This document shows, one piece after another, positions 25,441-35,335 of a stretch of 64,000 bases of DNA (positions within the stretch are counted from its first letter, which is position 1; each line of letters starts with the position of its first letter). Both the position numbers and the translations under genes were made by a program. This DNA is from Phocoena phocoena. Lineage: Eukaryota; Chordata; Mammalia; Artiodactyla; Phocoenidae. The stretch covers positions 134,086,263 through 134,150,262 of the forward strand of contig NC_089221.1 in assembly GCF_963924675.1 (NCBI RefSeq), written 5' to 3'. The notes beneath the pieces are model-generated. The model did not search any database. It was not told the origin of the DNA and saw only the letters and a program-made list of their open reading frames with translations.

Positions 25441-25638
25441 TCAAACGAGGAAGGGTCCCTTCCCAGACTGGCGGTTCGGGACGCGGCCCGGGGCCGAGGA
25501 GACAGCCGGACGCCGCCATGATGGGGCCGGCCGACACGGGGGGCGTGACGCGGGAGGCCCCGCGCGCAGACCCGGCTCCCCTTTCCCCCCGCCCCTCCCC
25601 CACGTGGGCCTCGGCCACAACTGACCCCAGATACTCAC

Positions 25639-25679
25639 GCTTTGTCCACCAGCTCCCGCACCTTCCACATGTTCAACAT
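25639..25679 (-). CDS. CLINT1: CLINT1 (epsinR) first coding exon
   Basis: The minus strand reads ATG and then encodes MLNMWKVRELVDK plus the first two bases of an Ala codon, followed at once by a GTGAGT donor (GT at 25638-25637). This is the N-terminus I know for clathrin interactor 1 (epsinR), an ENTH-domain adaptor that binds clathrin and AP-1 and works in trans-Golgi/endosome vesicle traffic. The peptide is the helix at the start of the ENTH domain, and the intron falls in phase 2. The ATG has A at -3, and no upstream ATG occurs on this strand between 25,680 and 25,960, so the start is unambiguous. Exon 2 (the rest of ENTH, expected to begin near TNVVMNYSE) was not seen to the left, so it probably lies outside the window. 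The identification rests on 14 residues plus the CpG-island setting. Confidence 0.92.
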
Positions 25680-25869
25680 CGTGCCCCGAGCGGGCTGAGC
25701 CGCCACCTCCCTTTCCTGTTCCCCACGGACCCCAGAACCCTTCCGCGCCGGGACAGATCCAGGCCGGGGTCGCCGCCGCCTCAAACTCCCCCAGTCAGCG
25801 CCTTATCGTGCCACAGCCGCGGCGCCGCCAGTGACACGTCGAGACGCGGGGACAGAGGCTCTGCGTGGA

Positions 25870-25878
25870 GCGGAAGTG
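25870..25878 (+). promoter_or_regulatory. ETS/GABPA-type motif
   Basis: GCGGAAGTG contains the GGAAGTG core bound by GABPA and ELK-type ETS factors. It lies 28 bases from the ZNF143-type motif, on the upstream side of CLINT1 exon 1. Short motifs occur by chance, so the call depends on the promoter context. Confidence 0.5.
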
Positions 25879-25905
25879 CCCGACTTTCCTCCCGCTGCGC
25901 GCGGG

Positions 25906-25925
25906 GCACGCTGGGACTTGTAGTT
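25906..25925 (-). promoter_or_regulatory. ZNF143 (Staf)-type binding motif
   Basis: The minus strand reads AACTACAAGTCCCAGCGTGC, a close match to the ZNF143/THAP11 element ACTACAAYTCCCAGMATGC. It lies about 230 bases upstream of the CLINT1 ATG. Such motifs normally mark TATA-less CpG-island promoters close to the start site. Binding itself is inferred. Confidence 0.75.
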
Positions 25926-25960
25926 CTTTCAGCGCGCCAAGCGGGCCAGTTAAGCTGAGA

Positions 25961-26640
25961 GAGTTCCTGAGGTAAGATTAGTAGGGCTCCTCTTAAACTC
26001 TAGGGGTTCTCCGCACCCTCCCCAGCCCCCGACCCACAGAACCGGAAACTTTAGGGGTGAGGTCGGCAGTCTGTGCCTTAACAAATCCTCCATGCTCACA
26101 ATTCAGAACCACCGGTATAGAATCTCGTCACACAAACTTGTTTTTCCAATATAAAGCATTATTATGTTATGAATAATGATTACATATAAGGAAGTGTGAT
26201 TGGTATATGTATTCCTCACTGACAGAAGCAACGCTGAATTTGGTTCCAAATGTCCAAATATACTTCCTTCCCAGGGCTTTAGTTTACATCCTTGTAAATT
26301 GAAGAGATTGTATTTTAAAACCTATCTCACTCTAATTCTGTGATACGGGGCTCTTATATTTAGACAGCTACTTGATATCCTTGTTCAATACTGTATTATA
26401 AAGCTCAGAAATTCAGTTCATACTCCCTGGGAAACTGTATAAAAACAGCAGTACAACACTATGACAGGCCCAAGAACTTGGCAGCTGTATATTCTTAAAG
26501 CGTAAGTATACATCCACGCTGCATTCATTGTTTTATTTAAATGGTTGTTGTCATTTTATTTTTAACTTACTCATTTTTGACAGTGTTCATGTTAAAGCCA
26601 CAAGCAACCTTAAAGTTCATTTGGTCCAACTGCTTAAATT
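25961..26640. other. Upstream flank of CLINT1
   Basis: This is the DNA upstream of the promoter. A CCGGAAAC ETS-like core lies at about 26,042. No gene on the plus strand is supported, so I do not call a bidirectional promoter. Confidence 0.4.
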
Positions 26641-27130
26641 TTATAGTTTTTTTCATTATACAAATTTTTACAGAGCATTTTCTGTGTGCCAGGAGTGGGG
26701 AATACAGCTGGGAAGAAGACAGACAAGGCCTCAGCTCTCTTGGATCTTAAAGGTCCTTTGGAGGAAAACATAGTAATCAAGGGAACATTTACGATAATTG
26801 CAGATAGAAAGTGCTTGAAGAAAACAGAAGATAATGTTATGAAGAATGATGTTAGAGGAAAATAACATTAGGGAGTATTTAGGGCCTCTTTGAGGACTTT
26901 TTTTTTGGCATGAAGGATCTTAGTTCCCCAACCTGGATTTGAACCCGTGCCCTCTGCAGTGGAAGCCTGGAGTCATAACCACTGGACCGCCAGGGAATTC
27001 CCCTGATGACATTTTATTTAAGCTGAAACTTGAATGATAAAAAGGAGCTGGCAAAAAACAAACAAACAACTGCAAGAAAAGAATTCCTGGTGAAGGGAAC
27101 AGATGATGACTCTGATTCACAAAGGACACC
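26640..27130 (-). mobile_element. L2 remnant, minus, interrupted by a SINE
   Basis: CAGAGCATTTTCTGTGTGCCAGGAGTGGGGAATACAGCTGGGAAGAAGACAGACAAGGCC is reversed L2 3' sequence. It continues after the SINE with TTTAAGCTGAAACTTGAATGATAAAAAGGAG. Confidence 0.75.
26898..27003 (-). mobile_element. tRNA-derived SINE, short body, minus
   Basis: Poly(T), GGCATGAAGGATCTTAGTTCCCC and an end at CCACTGGACCGCCAGGGAATTCCCC identify the old short subfamily. It interrupts an L2 fragment (26,640-27,130). Confidence 0.87.
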
Positions 27131-28930
27131 TGAAATTGATTGCTGCTAGTCATGAAGCTAGGTAACAATGATCTCAAATCAAGAATCTAGAACATGTGAC
27201 CCCTTAGTTAGTTCTTCAGGTCAAATCACCCCTTCATATTGCATCCACTTAATAACTGGAAGCAGCTCTGAAAAAGGGTTTCAGTAAGACTTCCGGGATT
27301 TCAACAAGACAAGCAAGTTGAAAGAATTGCCAGGCAGAAAAGTACAAAAAGCAGAAATCAGGACAAAGCTATCTGAGAGCTTTGTCAAGATAGGATTGCT
27401 CAGGCAGACAGAAGTAAAGTGAGTTGGAGAGTGGGTGGGGAGGGGCAGGTAAAGAGATAGGCAGAGAAATGGGCCTTTCGAATGAGAAGTTTGTGTTTCG
27501 TGTTGAAAGGACTGTCCAGCTCAAGATTCAAAGGGTGGAATGTGGCCTGGGGAGATAAGAAAGGGAAACTGCTTCCCATAAATAAGAGCTCAGCAAGTTA
27601 ACTTTCAAACAAGCGGGTTCAGGGTACACCAGCAGAATAAGCCTGGCATAAAAATAACCACCTTCCCTGCCCTCGGCCTGTTTGCACATTCATAGTAATT
27701 CATAGTCAGCTTCACCAGAGTTACCCAGAGAGTACAATACTGTTATCTACTTTGCCTGATCCAACAAGTTTGAAAGTGTCTAGATTTATTCCAGAGTCGT
27801 CACCTGTGGTGTTTTCACAGTTGACCAATGCCGTCTAGAATATAACACAAAAAACCTGCCTGTCTACCTTTGATTTAAGAGAGCCCTTAATGGACTCAGA
27901 AGAGCCAGACAAGGAGAGTTTGTTAAAAAGTGCTCTGGTCTCTAAAGACTAATCATTTGCATTTTAACAAAGTGTTCCATTTTTACCCTTTATCTTGCAA
28001 GTTTGGGAGCAGTTTCCATAGTAACTTCTTTGTGGCAATTTAAATGTGTCCACAGAAAAATAAACAAGAAAAAGTCCCACCTACCCCTCTTCAGGAAAAC
28101 ATATTTTTCACTAAATGGGCTTTTAGTAAGGCCAAACCAACACAAGGTTTGAAAGCACATGTACTCAGCAGTGTTATTTATGTGCCAGGAGCAATTGTAA
28201 ACACTGCTTCTCTCCTATGACTGGCTCCTTGGTGTTTCCTCCAGAGGAGTTTGATTCCTAGTACAGGGCTGTGGCAGCCATGGGAAGGCTCCGGCCAGAT
28301 CTATCTTTAAGAGAACCAGTTGAGAGGAGTGTGGATGACCAGCAGCTCTGACAGCCACTTCTTGGGGATCAGCCACAGCATTTATGCCAAGGCTGTGCTG
28401 TCACTGGGCTGCTCCCAAGCAATGACTGAGCAAGGTGTTCTGGAGTGAGGCTGTTTCTGCCCAAAGCAGGACTCCTCTGCTGGGCCAGCATTGCCTTGGG
28501 CTCCCCACTGACCTGGCCCACATTTCCTCGGAGCTTTGCTGCAACTGGACAGATTCTCTTCCAAACCCAATCTTCCGTCTCCTTTCTCTCTTGACAGAAC
28601 TTCCTTGTAGTCTGAAACTCTTCCCACATACTCCTGTTCCTTCTTCCATTTATCCTTCAATAAATCTCTTATACTTCTAATTCCATCTTGGCTTTTGCTT
28701 CTTGCAGTATCCAAATTGACACAAGAGGCAAACAGTTGTACCTTGGTTTCAGTATTTGGCCCAGCGAGGGCTACTTTTGATCACACCTAACTATTTCTCT
28801 CTAGAAGTCAGGATACTTGGTTTCGAATCGTATTATGTGGGTTGCCACAAGAGCTATGCAGATTGTATATTGCACGACCCCAGGACCATTTATGTGGACT
28901 ACCATGAACTGTCAGACAATTAACCACAGG
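27130..28930. other. Intergenic DNA, unassigned, LTR-like end near 28,650
   Basis: Most is unique-looking. CTTCAATAAATCTCTTATACTTCTAATTCC..GCTTCTTGC at about 28,655-28,705 resembles the R/U5 end of an old mammalian LTR, but I could not name the family or find the other edge. Confidence 0.35.
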
Positions 28931-28934
28931 CAGG

Positions 28935-29035
28935 AAGTATAAAGTAGTGGTTAAAAAGTGCAGATTTTGGACTCAGACAAACCTAGGCCCAAATTCTGTA
29001 TCTGCTATTCAGTAGCTTGGTCATTCTGAATAAGT
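28935..29035 (+). mobile_element. MIR SINE fragment, plus
   Basis: AAGTAGTGGTTAAAAAGTGCAGATTTTGGACTCAGACAAACC is the MIR 5' part, and the copy stops where a second MIR begins. Confidence 0.75.
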
Positions 29036-29041
29036 TAATTA

Positions 29042-29285
29042 AACGAGTATAGCATAGTGGTTGTGAACAGGGACGCTGGAGCCAGATTGCCTGGGTTTGA
29101 ATCTTAGTGTTGCTGCTTACTAGCTATGTGACCTTGGGGAAATTATTTGACATCTCCGTGACTCAGTTTTCTTATCATAATGGGGATAACAGAAACCTAC
29201 CTTAAAAGCTTTTTCAGACAATTAAGCTAATGTTTAAAAAGAACTTAGAATAGAATCTAACACAAAATAAACACTCAGTAACTGT
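29042..29285 (+). mobile_element. MIR SINE, plus, second of a tandem pair
   Basis: GTATAGCATAGTGGTTGTGAACAGGGACGCTGGAGCC..GCTTACTAGCTATGTGACCTTGGGG..TAATGGGGATAACAG is a well-preserved MIR. Confidence 0.9.
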
Positions 29286-29339
29286 TAGTAACCTTGCTGC
29301 TACTACTACTGCTGCTGCTAGTAATTGTATTAATCTGTA

Positions 29340-29465
29340 GAATTTATTCAATATTGCAAGTATTTAGTGAGCTCCTACTATGTTGCAGGCACTGTGCTAG
29401 GTGGTAAGGTGGTAGATGTATAATTGTAGATAAAACAGACACAGTAAACAAGCAAAGAGATATGG
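29340..29465 (-). mobile_element. L2 3' end, minus
   Basis: GTATTTAGTGAGCTCCTACTATGTTGCAGGCACTGTGCTAGG followed by GATAAAACAGACACAG is the reversed L2 terminus. Confidence 0.78.
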
Positions 29466-29639
29466 TAAACATACTAAATTCAAAGTGATGTGCTGAGGAT
29501 TGAATGAAGTAATACATATAACTCATTTCACATTGAGTCCTGCATGTAGTAAGTGCTCACTAAATTCTACCTCATCGTTATTATCAAATCCCTTATGTGG
29601 ATCTCAGCTTTTATCCTTATAAGCTGAGGGGTTGGTCTA

Positions 29640-30295
29640 TCAGAATATCCTAAACCTAGCCATACATCAGAAATCCCTGCACATCTTTCAAAATTTCAGA
29701 TTCTCTTTCCTAACCTTGGAGTTATTGACTCAGTAGATGTATTAATCCCTATATTTTCGGTCACAGATGACAGAAACTCTCAAAACTAGCTTAAGCAAAG
29801 CAAGAGAATTTGTTGCCCCAGGAGACAGAGGAGTTCGGAGATAGAATTTGCCTCGGGAACTTAGCAGATATGGTCAGAACTCTCTCTGATTTTCATTTTC
29901 CTTCATTGCAGATAAGTTTCTTCTAGTTGGCAGGAAATAGGGCTACTACTGTGTGGAGAGTGCGTTGCATTTTTTTCGATTAGGCAACCAGTGGGAAAGG
30001 GACACTCTAATCTTTCCTCCACTGAGTCTGATAGCACTGGGAATGACTGATTAGCCCAGTTTGGATCATGTACCTATCTTGGGGCCATGCATCATGGAAT
30101 TGCTAGTCCTAGGAGAACCATGTAGACTGGGGAAAGAAAAGTTCTCTGAAGAAACGCTGAAGAAAGCCATGCCTCGACAGACGAAAGCAATAGTTATTTA
30201 CTACTGCAGGTCTAAGGTAGGGTCTAGAAATCTGTATTTTAAAAAACCTCTTAAGTGATTTTGCCAGGGCTTGGGATGCCTTGGGTTAGATGACA
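29640..30295. mobile_element. MER5-like element apparently split by a 450-bp insert
   Basis: The left part (29,650-29,747) reads CATCAGAAATCCCTGCACATC..TTGACTCAGTAGATGT. The right part (30,206-30,292) reads CAGGTCTAAGGTAGGGTCTAGAAATCTGTATTTT. Both match successive parts of a MER5-type hAT element. The insert between them (about 29,748-30,205) is an old repeat I cannot name. Confidence 0.45.
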
Positions 30296-30299
30296 CAAG

Positions 30300-31170
30300 T
30301 TTCTTTCTAGCTCTGACTTTTTTTTTTGGTCCACATCACACAGAAGTTGGGTTGTGGAGAGCAAAAGAGAAAAGAGTGCCATGGGGATAATTGAAAAGAA
30401 AAAGAAGCGATGAAGAAGTAAGGAGTCAAGTGGAGCCGCAGCACCATGCAGCAGGTAAGCTGGTAGGAGGGCATGCCCTCCCTAACTCTCTCTTCTGCTG
30501 ACAGTTGGGCTCTTCTTGGCTGAAATTCAGTCTCCTTTCAGGGCTGTTAGAGGGCTTGGGTGGACCTATTCAGAGAGCCTGGTAAGTTCTCTAAAGGGCT
30601 AACACATTCCAAGTCCTTCTGCAAGAATGCGCAGGTGCTGGCAGTAGGTGAGATGGAGGCAGAAGTGCTCTTGGAATCATTTTTCTGCCTCCTGGAATGC
30701 TCTCTCTCCTTCTGTCCCCTGACCACAGGGGAGCCCAGAGTAGATGTGCTGCTCCCAGTGGCTGGGCCTCTGAAAGCTCTATTCACAGGAATCCAAGTTG
30801 CCGTCAGTGAAGCAACTAGGCAGCCTGTGACTGTTGGAACTGATCCTGCTTTGTCAAGTGAGATTCAGGGCTGAACTGGGTGGATGTCAGAAAGGATGGG
30901 CTGGCTGGTTTCTGAGGCAGGGTCTTTCTGCATAAGGGCAAGCGTCCTGGGAAAGCCCCCAGGTGTTCAGAGTTCACAGGAGGCTTTGCTGGTCCTTGAA
31001 CTCTTTATCAGTTCATTAAAAGAATTGTGCTGTAGTGGAAGAGCTCACTGCAGTGGACATCAAAAGAGTCTGACTGAGAGACCACTGTTCTTTAATAAAC
31101 AGAATGAATGTGGGTAAAGACTGGAGGTGAGGGGAGAGGTCAGTCAGCGCAAGACGTGCTTTTCTGGTAG
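30300..31170. other. Intergenic DNA, nothing recognised
   Basis: This stretch has moderate G+C and several overlapping open frames of 65-104 codons on both strands, none with a recognisable domain. They look like chance frames. Confidence 0.4.
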
Positions 31171-31179
31171 GAAAGAGTT

Positions 31180-31325
31180 GACGTTCAGTGTTTATAGAGC
31201 ATCTGCAATGTGCAGTGGGGTTAAATAGTTGACTAAAACCTGTTGTTACCCAAGGGGCTTATAGTCTAATATGGAAGATAGACTTATAAACAAACAAGCA
31301 AAAACCAGAGGGAGATGTTTAATGA
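31180..31325 (-). mobile_element. L2 3' end, minus
   Basis: TTTATAGAGCATCTGCAATGTGCAG and CAAGGGGCTTATAGTCTAATATGG are reversed L2 phrases. Confidence 0.7.
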
Positions 31326-31349
31326 GGCAGTATAATGGGGGTGGTGGGG

Positions 31350-31625
31350 GGAGGAAGGTCAGAGCACCAGCTGTGATATCAGTGGGATTTGGTTCACAAC
31401 CCATAGCTGTGTGACCTTGACTGAATTCCTTGACCTCTCATGCCTTGGCGCCCTTTCTGGGTAAATGGGGCTGAAAAGAGTCCCTGACTCTTAGGACTTT
31501 GTTGTCGGCGGTGAATGAGATGACATACATTAAATTTCTAGCACACTGATTGACATGTAACAAGGACGGATTAAATAAGATCTGTTATCACTGCTAAACC
31601 GTTTGTGTTCAGAGATCATGGGTGA
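31350..31625 (+). mobile_element. MIR SINE, plus
   Basis: AGAGCACCAGCTGTGATATC..CATAGCTGTGTGACCTTGACTGAATTCC..GTAAATGGGGCTGAAAAG..GATGACATACATTAAATTTCTAGCACAC follows the MIR order. Confidence 0.8.
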
Positions 31626-31689
31626 GGTGGAGAGGGTATTATAACAGGTTCGTTAAGTCTTTAAATAAATATGTGTTTGGGCATTTACC

Positions 31690-32095
31690 CCATTGCCAAA
31701 ATCATCCTGTGAAAACACACAAATTCCTGTTCTCATGATGTTTAGTCTGAGGGAGTAGGTGGATGTTAAACAAATAACGCTGCGGTAAAGCTATCATTGC
31801 ACACGATGAAGAATGCTGTAGAAGAAAAAGAACAGGGTGCTATGAAAGAATGTAACAGTGGTGTTTCCTGAAGATGGGATAGGGACAAGGGCAGCGAAAG
31901 GCCTCTCTGGGAAAGTGACATCTAAAGTGAAGGTGGAAAGATAATTTTGAGCTAACAAGGCGGAGAGAGGAAGAGTATTCCAGATAGAAAGAACAGACTG
32001 TAACCAGGCCCAAGGTAGCATGCAGCTCGGCATGTTCCTGAATGTGAAAGAAGGCTCAGTGTGGGGGTGAGGGGAGGAAAACTGGTCAGAGATGA
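31690..32095 (-). mobile_element. L2 remnant, minus
   Basis: AATTCCTGTTCTCATGATGTTTAGTCTG, later GGCCTCTCTGGGAAAGTGACATC and GAAGAGTATTCCAGATAGAAAG, are reversed L2 3' phrases. Confidence 0.75.
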
Positions 32096-32639
32096 GCTGG
32101 GGAGGTGAGCAAGGGTGTGCTGGTGAATCAGCTGCTCAATCAACTTCCCAGGGATTTCTCTGCCTTTCTCTGTGCCCTCCTGACCTCTGTGGAGTACATC
32201 ATCTGCATTCTCATGGCTTCTGGTTTCCAGTTGGGTTCAATGTTGTGAGGGTGGATCAGAAAACAGGGGGAGAGATATTTCTTTCTCCTTCCTTCCTGCT
32301 TAAGCAACAGGGTTCTGGCCCTCTGTGGCCACTGCTGGTGTCAGGTGGCCCCCCCTTCCATGGCTCCAGCTCTAAGTTTCCTTCCCTTTTCTCTTCAGGC
32401 TTTGTGTGGCAATGTTTTCACCCTGAAGCTAACACCTGGGTGCTTCCCCAAATGATGTGTTTCCTCACCCTGCCTGCACGGCTGTAAATTGTCCCATTGC
32501 GGTGTTCTCTTCAGCTAAACTCTGAGTGTGCCAGTGTCTGCTACTGGGAACCTGACTGATAAAAGTAGTTATGCTACGGACGGACTTCTATGGCAAGTTA
32601 AGAACCTGGCCTTTTAGATTTCTATCTGCAGTGCAAAAG

Positions 32640-33170
32640 AAGCTACAAACATGCTTTAGTCACTTCCTTGTCACTTTATCTTCTTCCTGCTACTGCCCCG
32701 TTTCTCTGCTCCCTTTAACAGAAGGCTGTCTTCTTCACAAACAGGCTCCTCGTCATTACTTCTGAAGCCACAGTTGATCACTTCTTCCTTCTCAAAAACT
32801 CCCTCTCTTAGCTTTCATGACCCCACAGTCTTTTAGGTCTACATGTCGACTCCTTCACAAACCCTTTGTTCCTCTCCCTGGCTTGTAGATGTTGAGGGGC
32901 TGCTTAGGGCTTCTCTCCTTCTCCACTGCCATCGTCAACCATAATCATTTCTCATCTGAACTACTGCAAATGCTTGCTAATTTATTCTTCCAAGATCTTT
33001 TTGAATCATAAATCAGACCATGTTACTACTTGCACAAAATACTTTATTGGCTTCCCATGGCACTTCGAATCCAAACTTGAACTGTCTGAGGTCCATCCCT
33101 GGTCTAAACAGCTGTATCCTGGAGGATATACTGAAACTGTGACCCTCTTATGGGTTAAGACTCAAGGCCG
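32640..33170 (+). mobile_element. Probable L2 remnant, plus
   Basis: CATCTGAACTACTGCAAATGC, AAATCAGACCATGTTACTAC and TTTATTGGCTTCCCATGGCACTTCGAATCC are typical internal L2 phrases. Confidence 0.7.
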
Positions 33171-33179
33171 GTTCTGAGA

Positions 33180-33800
33180 AAAAGGGTGCTAAAATCTGTC
33201 ATTGACAGTGTGGCAGTACCCCTTTTTTTAACACTTAAAAAATATGTTTATTCTAGCCAATCCTTCCTAGAATAGGTCTTCACGGTATTGACTGGATTTT
33301 TATAGCATCTTGGACTTTCATTTTAAGTTTGGAAAGTTGCCAAGGTTTGGTTCACAATTTGTTTGTAAACCCTCCCTTGCAGTAGGGTTACTTCTGCTAC
33401 TCTTGTTGATGTGTTGATTTGACTCGTTTCTTCTTTTTCATGCTAAGTATCTATTCTGGTGACAACTTGTTATTATAGAAAAGGAGTGTCATGAGTTTTG
33501 TTTGGTTTGCAATAAGTTTCTGACTATAGAAGCCGCTTTTCCTGTGTGTTAGCAGTTCTCTTGAATTATCATTTGAGTCTTAAGGCTTCTGGTGGGCGTT
33601 ATCTAAACCTAGTTCCTGTTGGGCAGGTATAACATTAGAATTTCCCCATCTTTGATGATTCATCCTGAAAAGTAGTGGGTAGCTGATCTGGCCTGGGAAG
33701 CCTAAGAACTGACAGATGCAAACACCTGTTGGGAGGGGAAGGATGGAGAAAAAGATAGCAAGGATTATTGTCTTTTTGAAGTACAGATTCATCCTCTTCC
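33180..33800. other. Intergenic DNA, nothing recognised
   Basis: This is T-rich, unique-looking sequence before the young SINE at 33,808. Confidence 0.4.
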
Positions 33801-33807
33801 TTCAACA

Positions 33808-34022
33808 TTTTTTTTTTTTTTTTTTTTTTTGCGGTACAAGGACCTCTCACTGTTGTGGCCTCTCCCATTGCGGAGCACAGGCTCCGGACGCACAGGCTCA
33901 GTGGCCATGGCTCACGGGCCCAGCCGCTCCGCGGCATGTGGGATCTTCCCAGACCAGGGCACAAACCCACGTCCCCTGCATCGGCAGGCAGACTCTCAAC
34001 CACTGCGCCACCAGAGAAGCCC
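33808..34022 (-). mobile_element. Young short CHR-type SINE, minus
   Basis: A 23-base poly(T) is followed by GCGGTACAAGGACCTCTCACTG and the near-consensus short SINE body, ending GCGCCACCAGAGAAGCC. It is next to ancient L1 sequence, and no clear target duplication was found. Confidence 0.93.
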
Positions 34023-34044
34023 GTTTTTTTCTTTTTTTAATTAC

Positions 34045-34560
34045 CAAAAGTAAAATATGTTCATATATCCTCATATATCTACCCTTTGACCCAACAATTC
34101 AAATACTAGGTATTTATCCAAGAGAAATGGAAATCTATGTCAAAATTCTTGTGCAACAGATAACTATATTCAGTATCCTTTGATAAACCACAATGGAAAA
34201 GAATATAAAAAAGGAGGTATGTATATGTATAACTGAATCACTTTGCTGTACAGCAGACATTAACACACTGTAAATCAAATATACTTCAATTAAAAAAAAA
34301 ATTCTCATGCAAGAATGTTCACTGCAGCTTTGTTCACAATAGCCAAAATCTGGAAACAACCCAAATGTCCATCAGCAGGATATGGACAAATTGTGATACA
34401 CCATTTGAATGGAATACAACTTAGCAATGAAAAAGGAATAAACTACCAATGTATACAACAACCTGGATGAATCTCACAGGCACAACAGTGAACAAAAGAA
34501 GCCAGACACAAAAAATTATGAATCCATTTATATAAAATTCTAGAACAGTTAAAATTAATC
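34045..34560 (+). mobile_element. Ancient L1 3' region, plus
   Basis: TACCCTTTGACCCAACAATTC, CACTGCAGCTTTGTTCACAATAGCCAAAATCTGGAAACAACCCAAATGTCCATC and GAAAAAGGAATAAACTACC are decayed L1 ORF2/3' end landmarks. A short L1 tail (34,157-34,302) interrupts it. Confidence 0.85.
34157..34302 (+). mobile_element. 5'-truncated L1 tail nested in an older L1
   Basis: ACCACAATGGAAAAGAATATAAAAAAGG..TATAACTGAATCACTTTGCTGTACAGCAGACATTAACAC..TACTTCAATTAAAAAAAAA is an artiodactyl-type L1 3' end. AAAATTCTTGTGCAA before it and AAAATTCTCATGCAA after it look like an aged target duplication. Confidence 0.78.
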
Positions 34561-34679
34561 TAAGGTGAAGTAAATCAGAACTGGTTGCCTGAGGTGGAAA
34601 GAAGGGTGGGGACAGCAGAATTAAAAATGAAAGTGATATACACTCATTTCAATAAATGAAACAGTCCAAAAATATGTAA

Positions 34680-35335
34680 AGAAAAGTTGATCCTTTTCCA
34701 TTTATTTTCACCCCTCTATGGTAATCCTGTTAAAAGCATATGTATTTTTCCACACTGTCTTCATGTTCCTATAAATACAAACAAATATATGTGCACATAT
34801 GTCACTTTTGCTTTAGGATCATACTATACATGATGCTTGCTTTTTAAAATACCTGCTTAATAATATATTATGGATATCCCTCCAGTTCAATACATATAGA
34901 TCTAATTCATTCTTTTTAATACTGGTGTGATTCCTTAATATGAATGTACCGTAATTTATTGAACCATTTTCTTATTGATGGATAATCAGGTTGTTCCTAC
35001 TTTTTATTTTTGCCACTGTGAACAATATTGCAATAAAGTAGATCTTTGCACATCTATCTTTACATATGGTGTTTAGAGTAGATTCTCAAAAGTGGGACCA
35101 GGGAAAGATATGTTATATGTTTTTTTATTTAAGGATGTTGCCAAATTGTATACCAAAGAGAGGATAGCAGTTCTTTCTCTCACCAAGCAACATATTGAAA
35201 AGCCCATTTTGTCACATCCTCACCAGCACTAGATGCTATTGCTCTTTAGAATTTTTGCCAATTGTATTGATAAAAATATGTTGCCTTAATTTCAAATTAC
35301 TCCTAACTGTGGGAAAAAAATATGTTTTCATACCT
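34680..35335 (-). mobile_element. Ancient L1-type fragment, minus
   Basis: ATTGAACCATTTTCTTATTGATGGATAATCAGGTTGTTCC and GCCACTGTGAACAATATTGCAATAAAG are reversed phrases of old L1/HAL1-type elements. Confidence 0.75.

Larger units (their letters stand above)
1..25638 (-). other. CLINT1: CLINT1 intron 1 (5' part, runs off the left edge)
   Basis: This is the sequence downstream of the exon 1 donor on the minus strand. I found no ENTH-encoding exon in it, only repeats and non-coding DNA, so it is read as a single long first intron that continues beyond the left edge. The gene is known to have a long first intron in other mammals. The large L1 inside (13,432-19,987) lies antisense to CLINT1 transcription. 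Confidence 0.75.
25440..25960. promoter_or_regulatory. CpG island over the CLINT1 5' end
   Basis: CG dinucleotides and G+C content rise sharply here against AT-rich flanks, with runs such as GCGGCGCCGCC and CGCGCGGGGCACGC. The island covers the first exon, the first 200 bases of the intron and about 280 bases upstream of the ATG. On the intron side there is a GC box (CCCCCCGCCCCTCCCC, about 25,585-25,600) next to an E-box palindrome CCCACGTGGG (25,599-25,608). This pattern fits a housekeeping promoter. Confidence 0.88.
25680..25960 (-). promoter_or_regulatory. CLINT1: CLINT1 5' UTR and core promoter
   Basis: This stretch is directly upstream of the CLINT1 ATG. It contains no ATG on the minus strand and no TATA box. 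The transcription start cannot be placed from sequence alone, but the factor motifs at 25,870-25,925 put it probably within roughly 200 bases of the ATG. Confidence 0.7.

Noticed and set aside
25199..25958. Gly/Pro/Arg-rich open frames of 75-146 codons on both strands
   Set aside because: They arise from the GC-rich CpG island. The only real coding piece there is the 41-base CLINT1 exon.
25961..26640. A divergent gene sharing the CLINT1 CpG island
   Set aside because: There is no plus-strand ATG frame with a donor site or known protein start just outside the island.
30547..31117. Possible gene from four overlapping frames of 77-104 codons
   Set aside because: Frames exist on both strands, have no recognisable domain, splice pattern or promoter, and match chance expectation at this base composition.
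33635..34183. Proteins with SRSAACGIFPD or similar (also near 19,715, 39,0xx, 46,700 and 54,150)
   Set aside because: They are translations of CHR-type SINEs and recur wherever a SINE lies.
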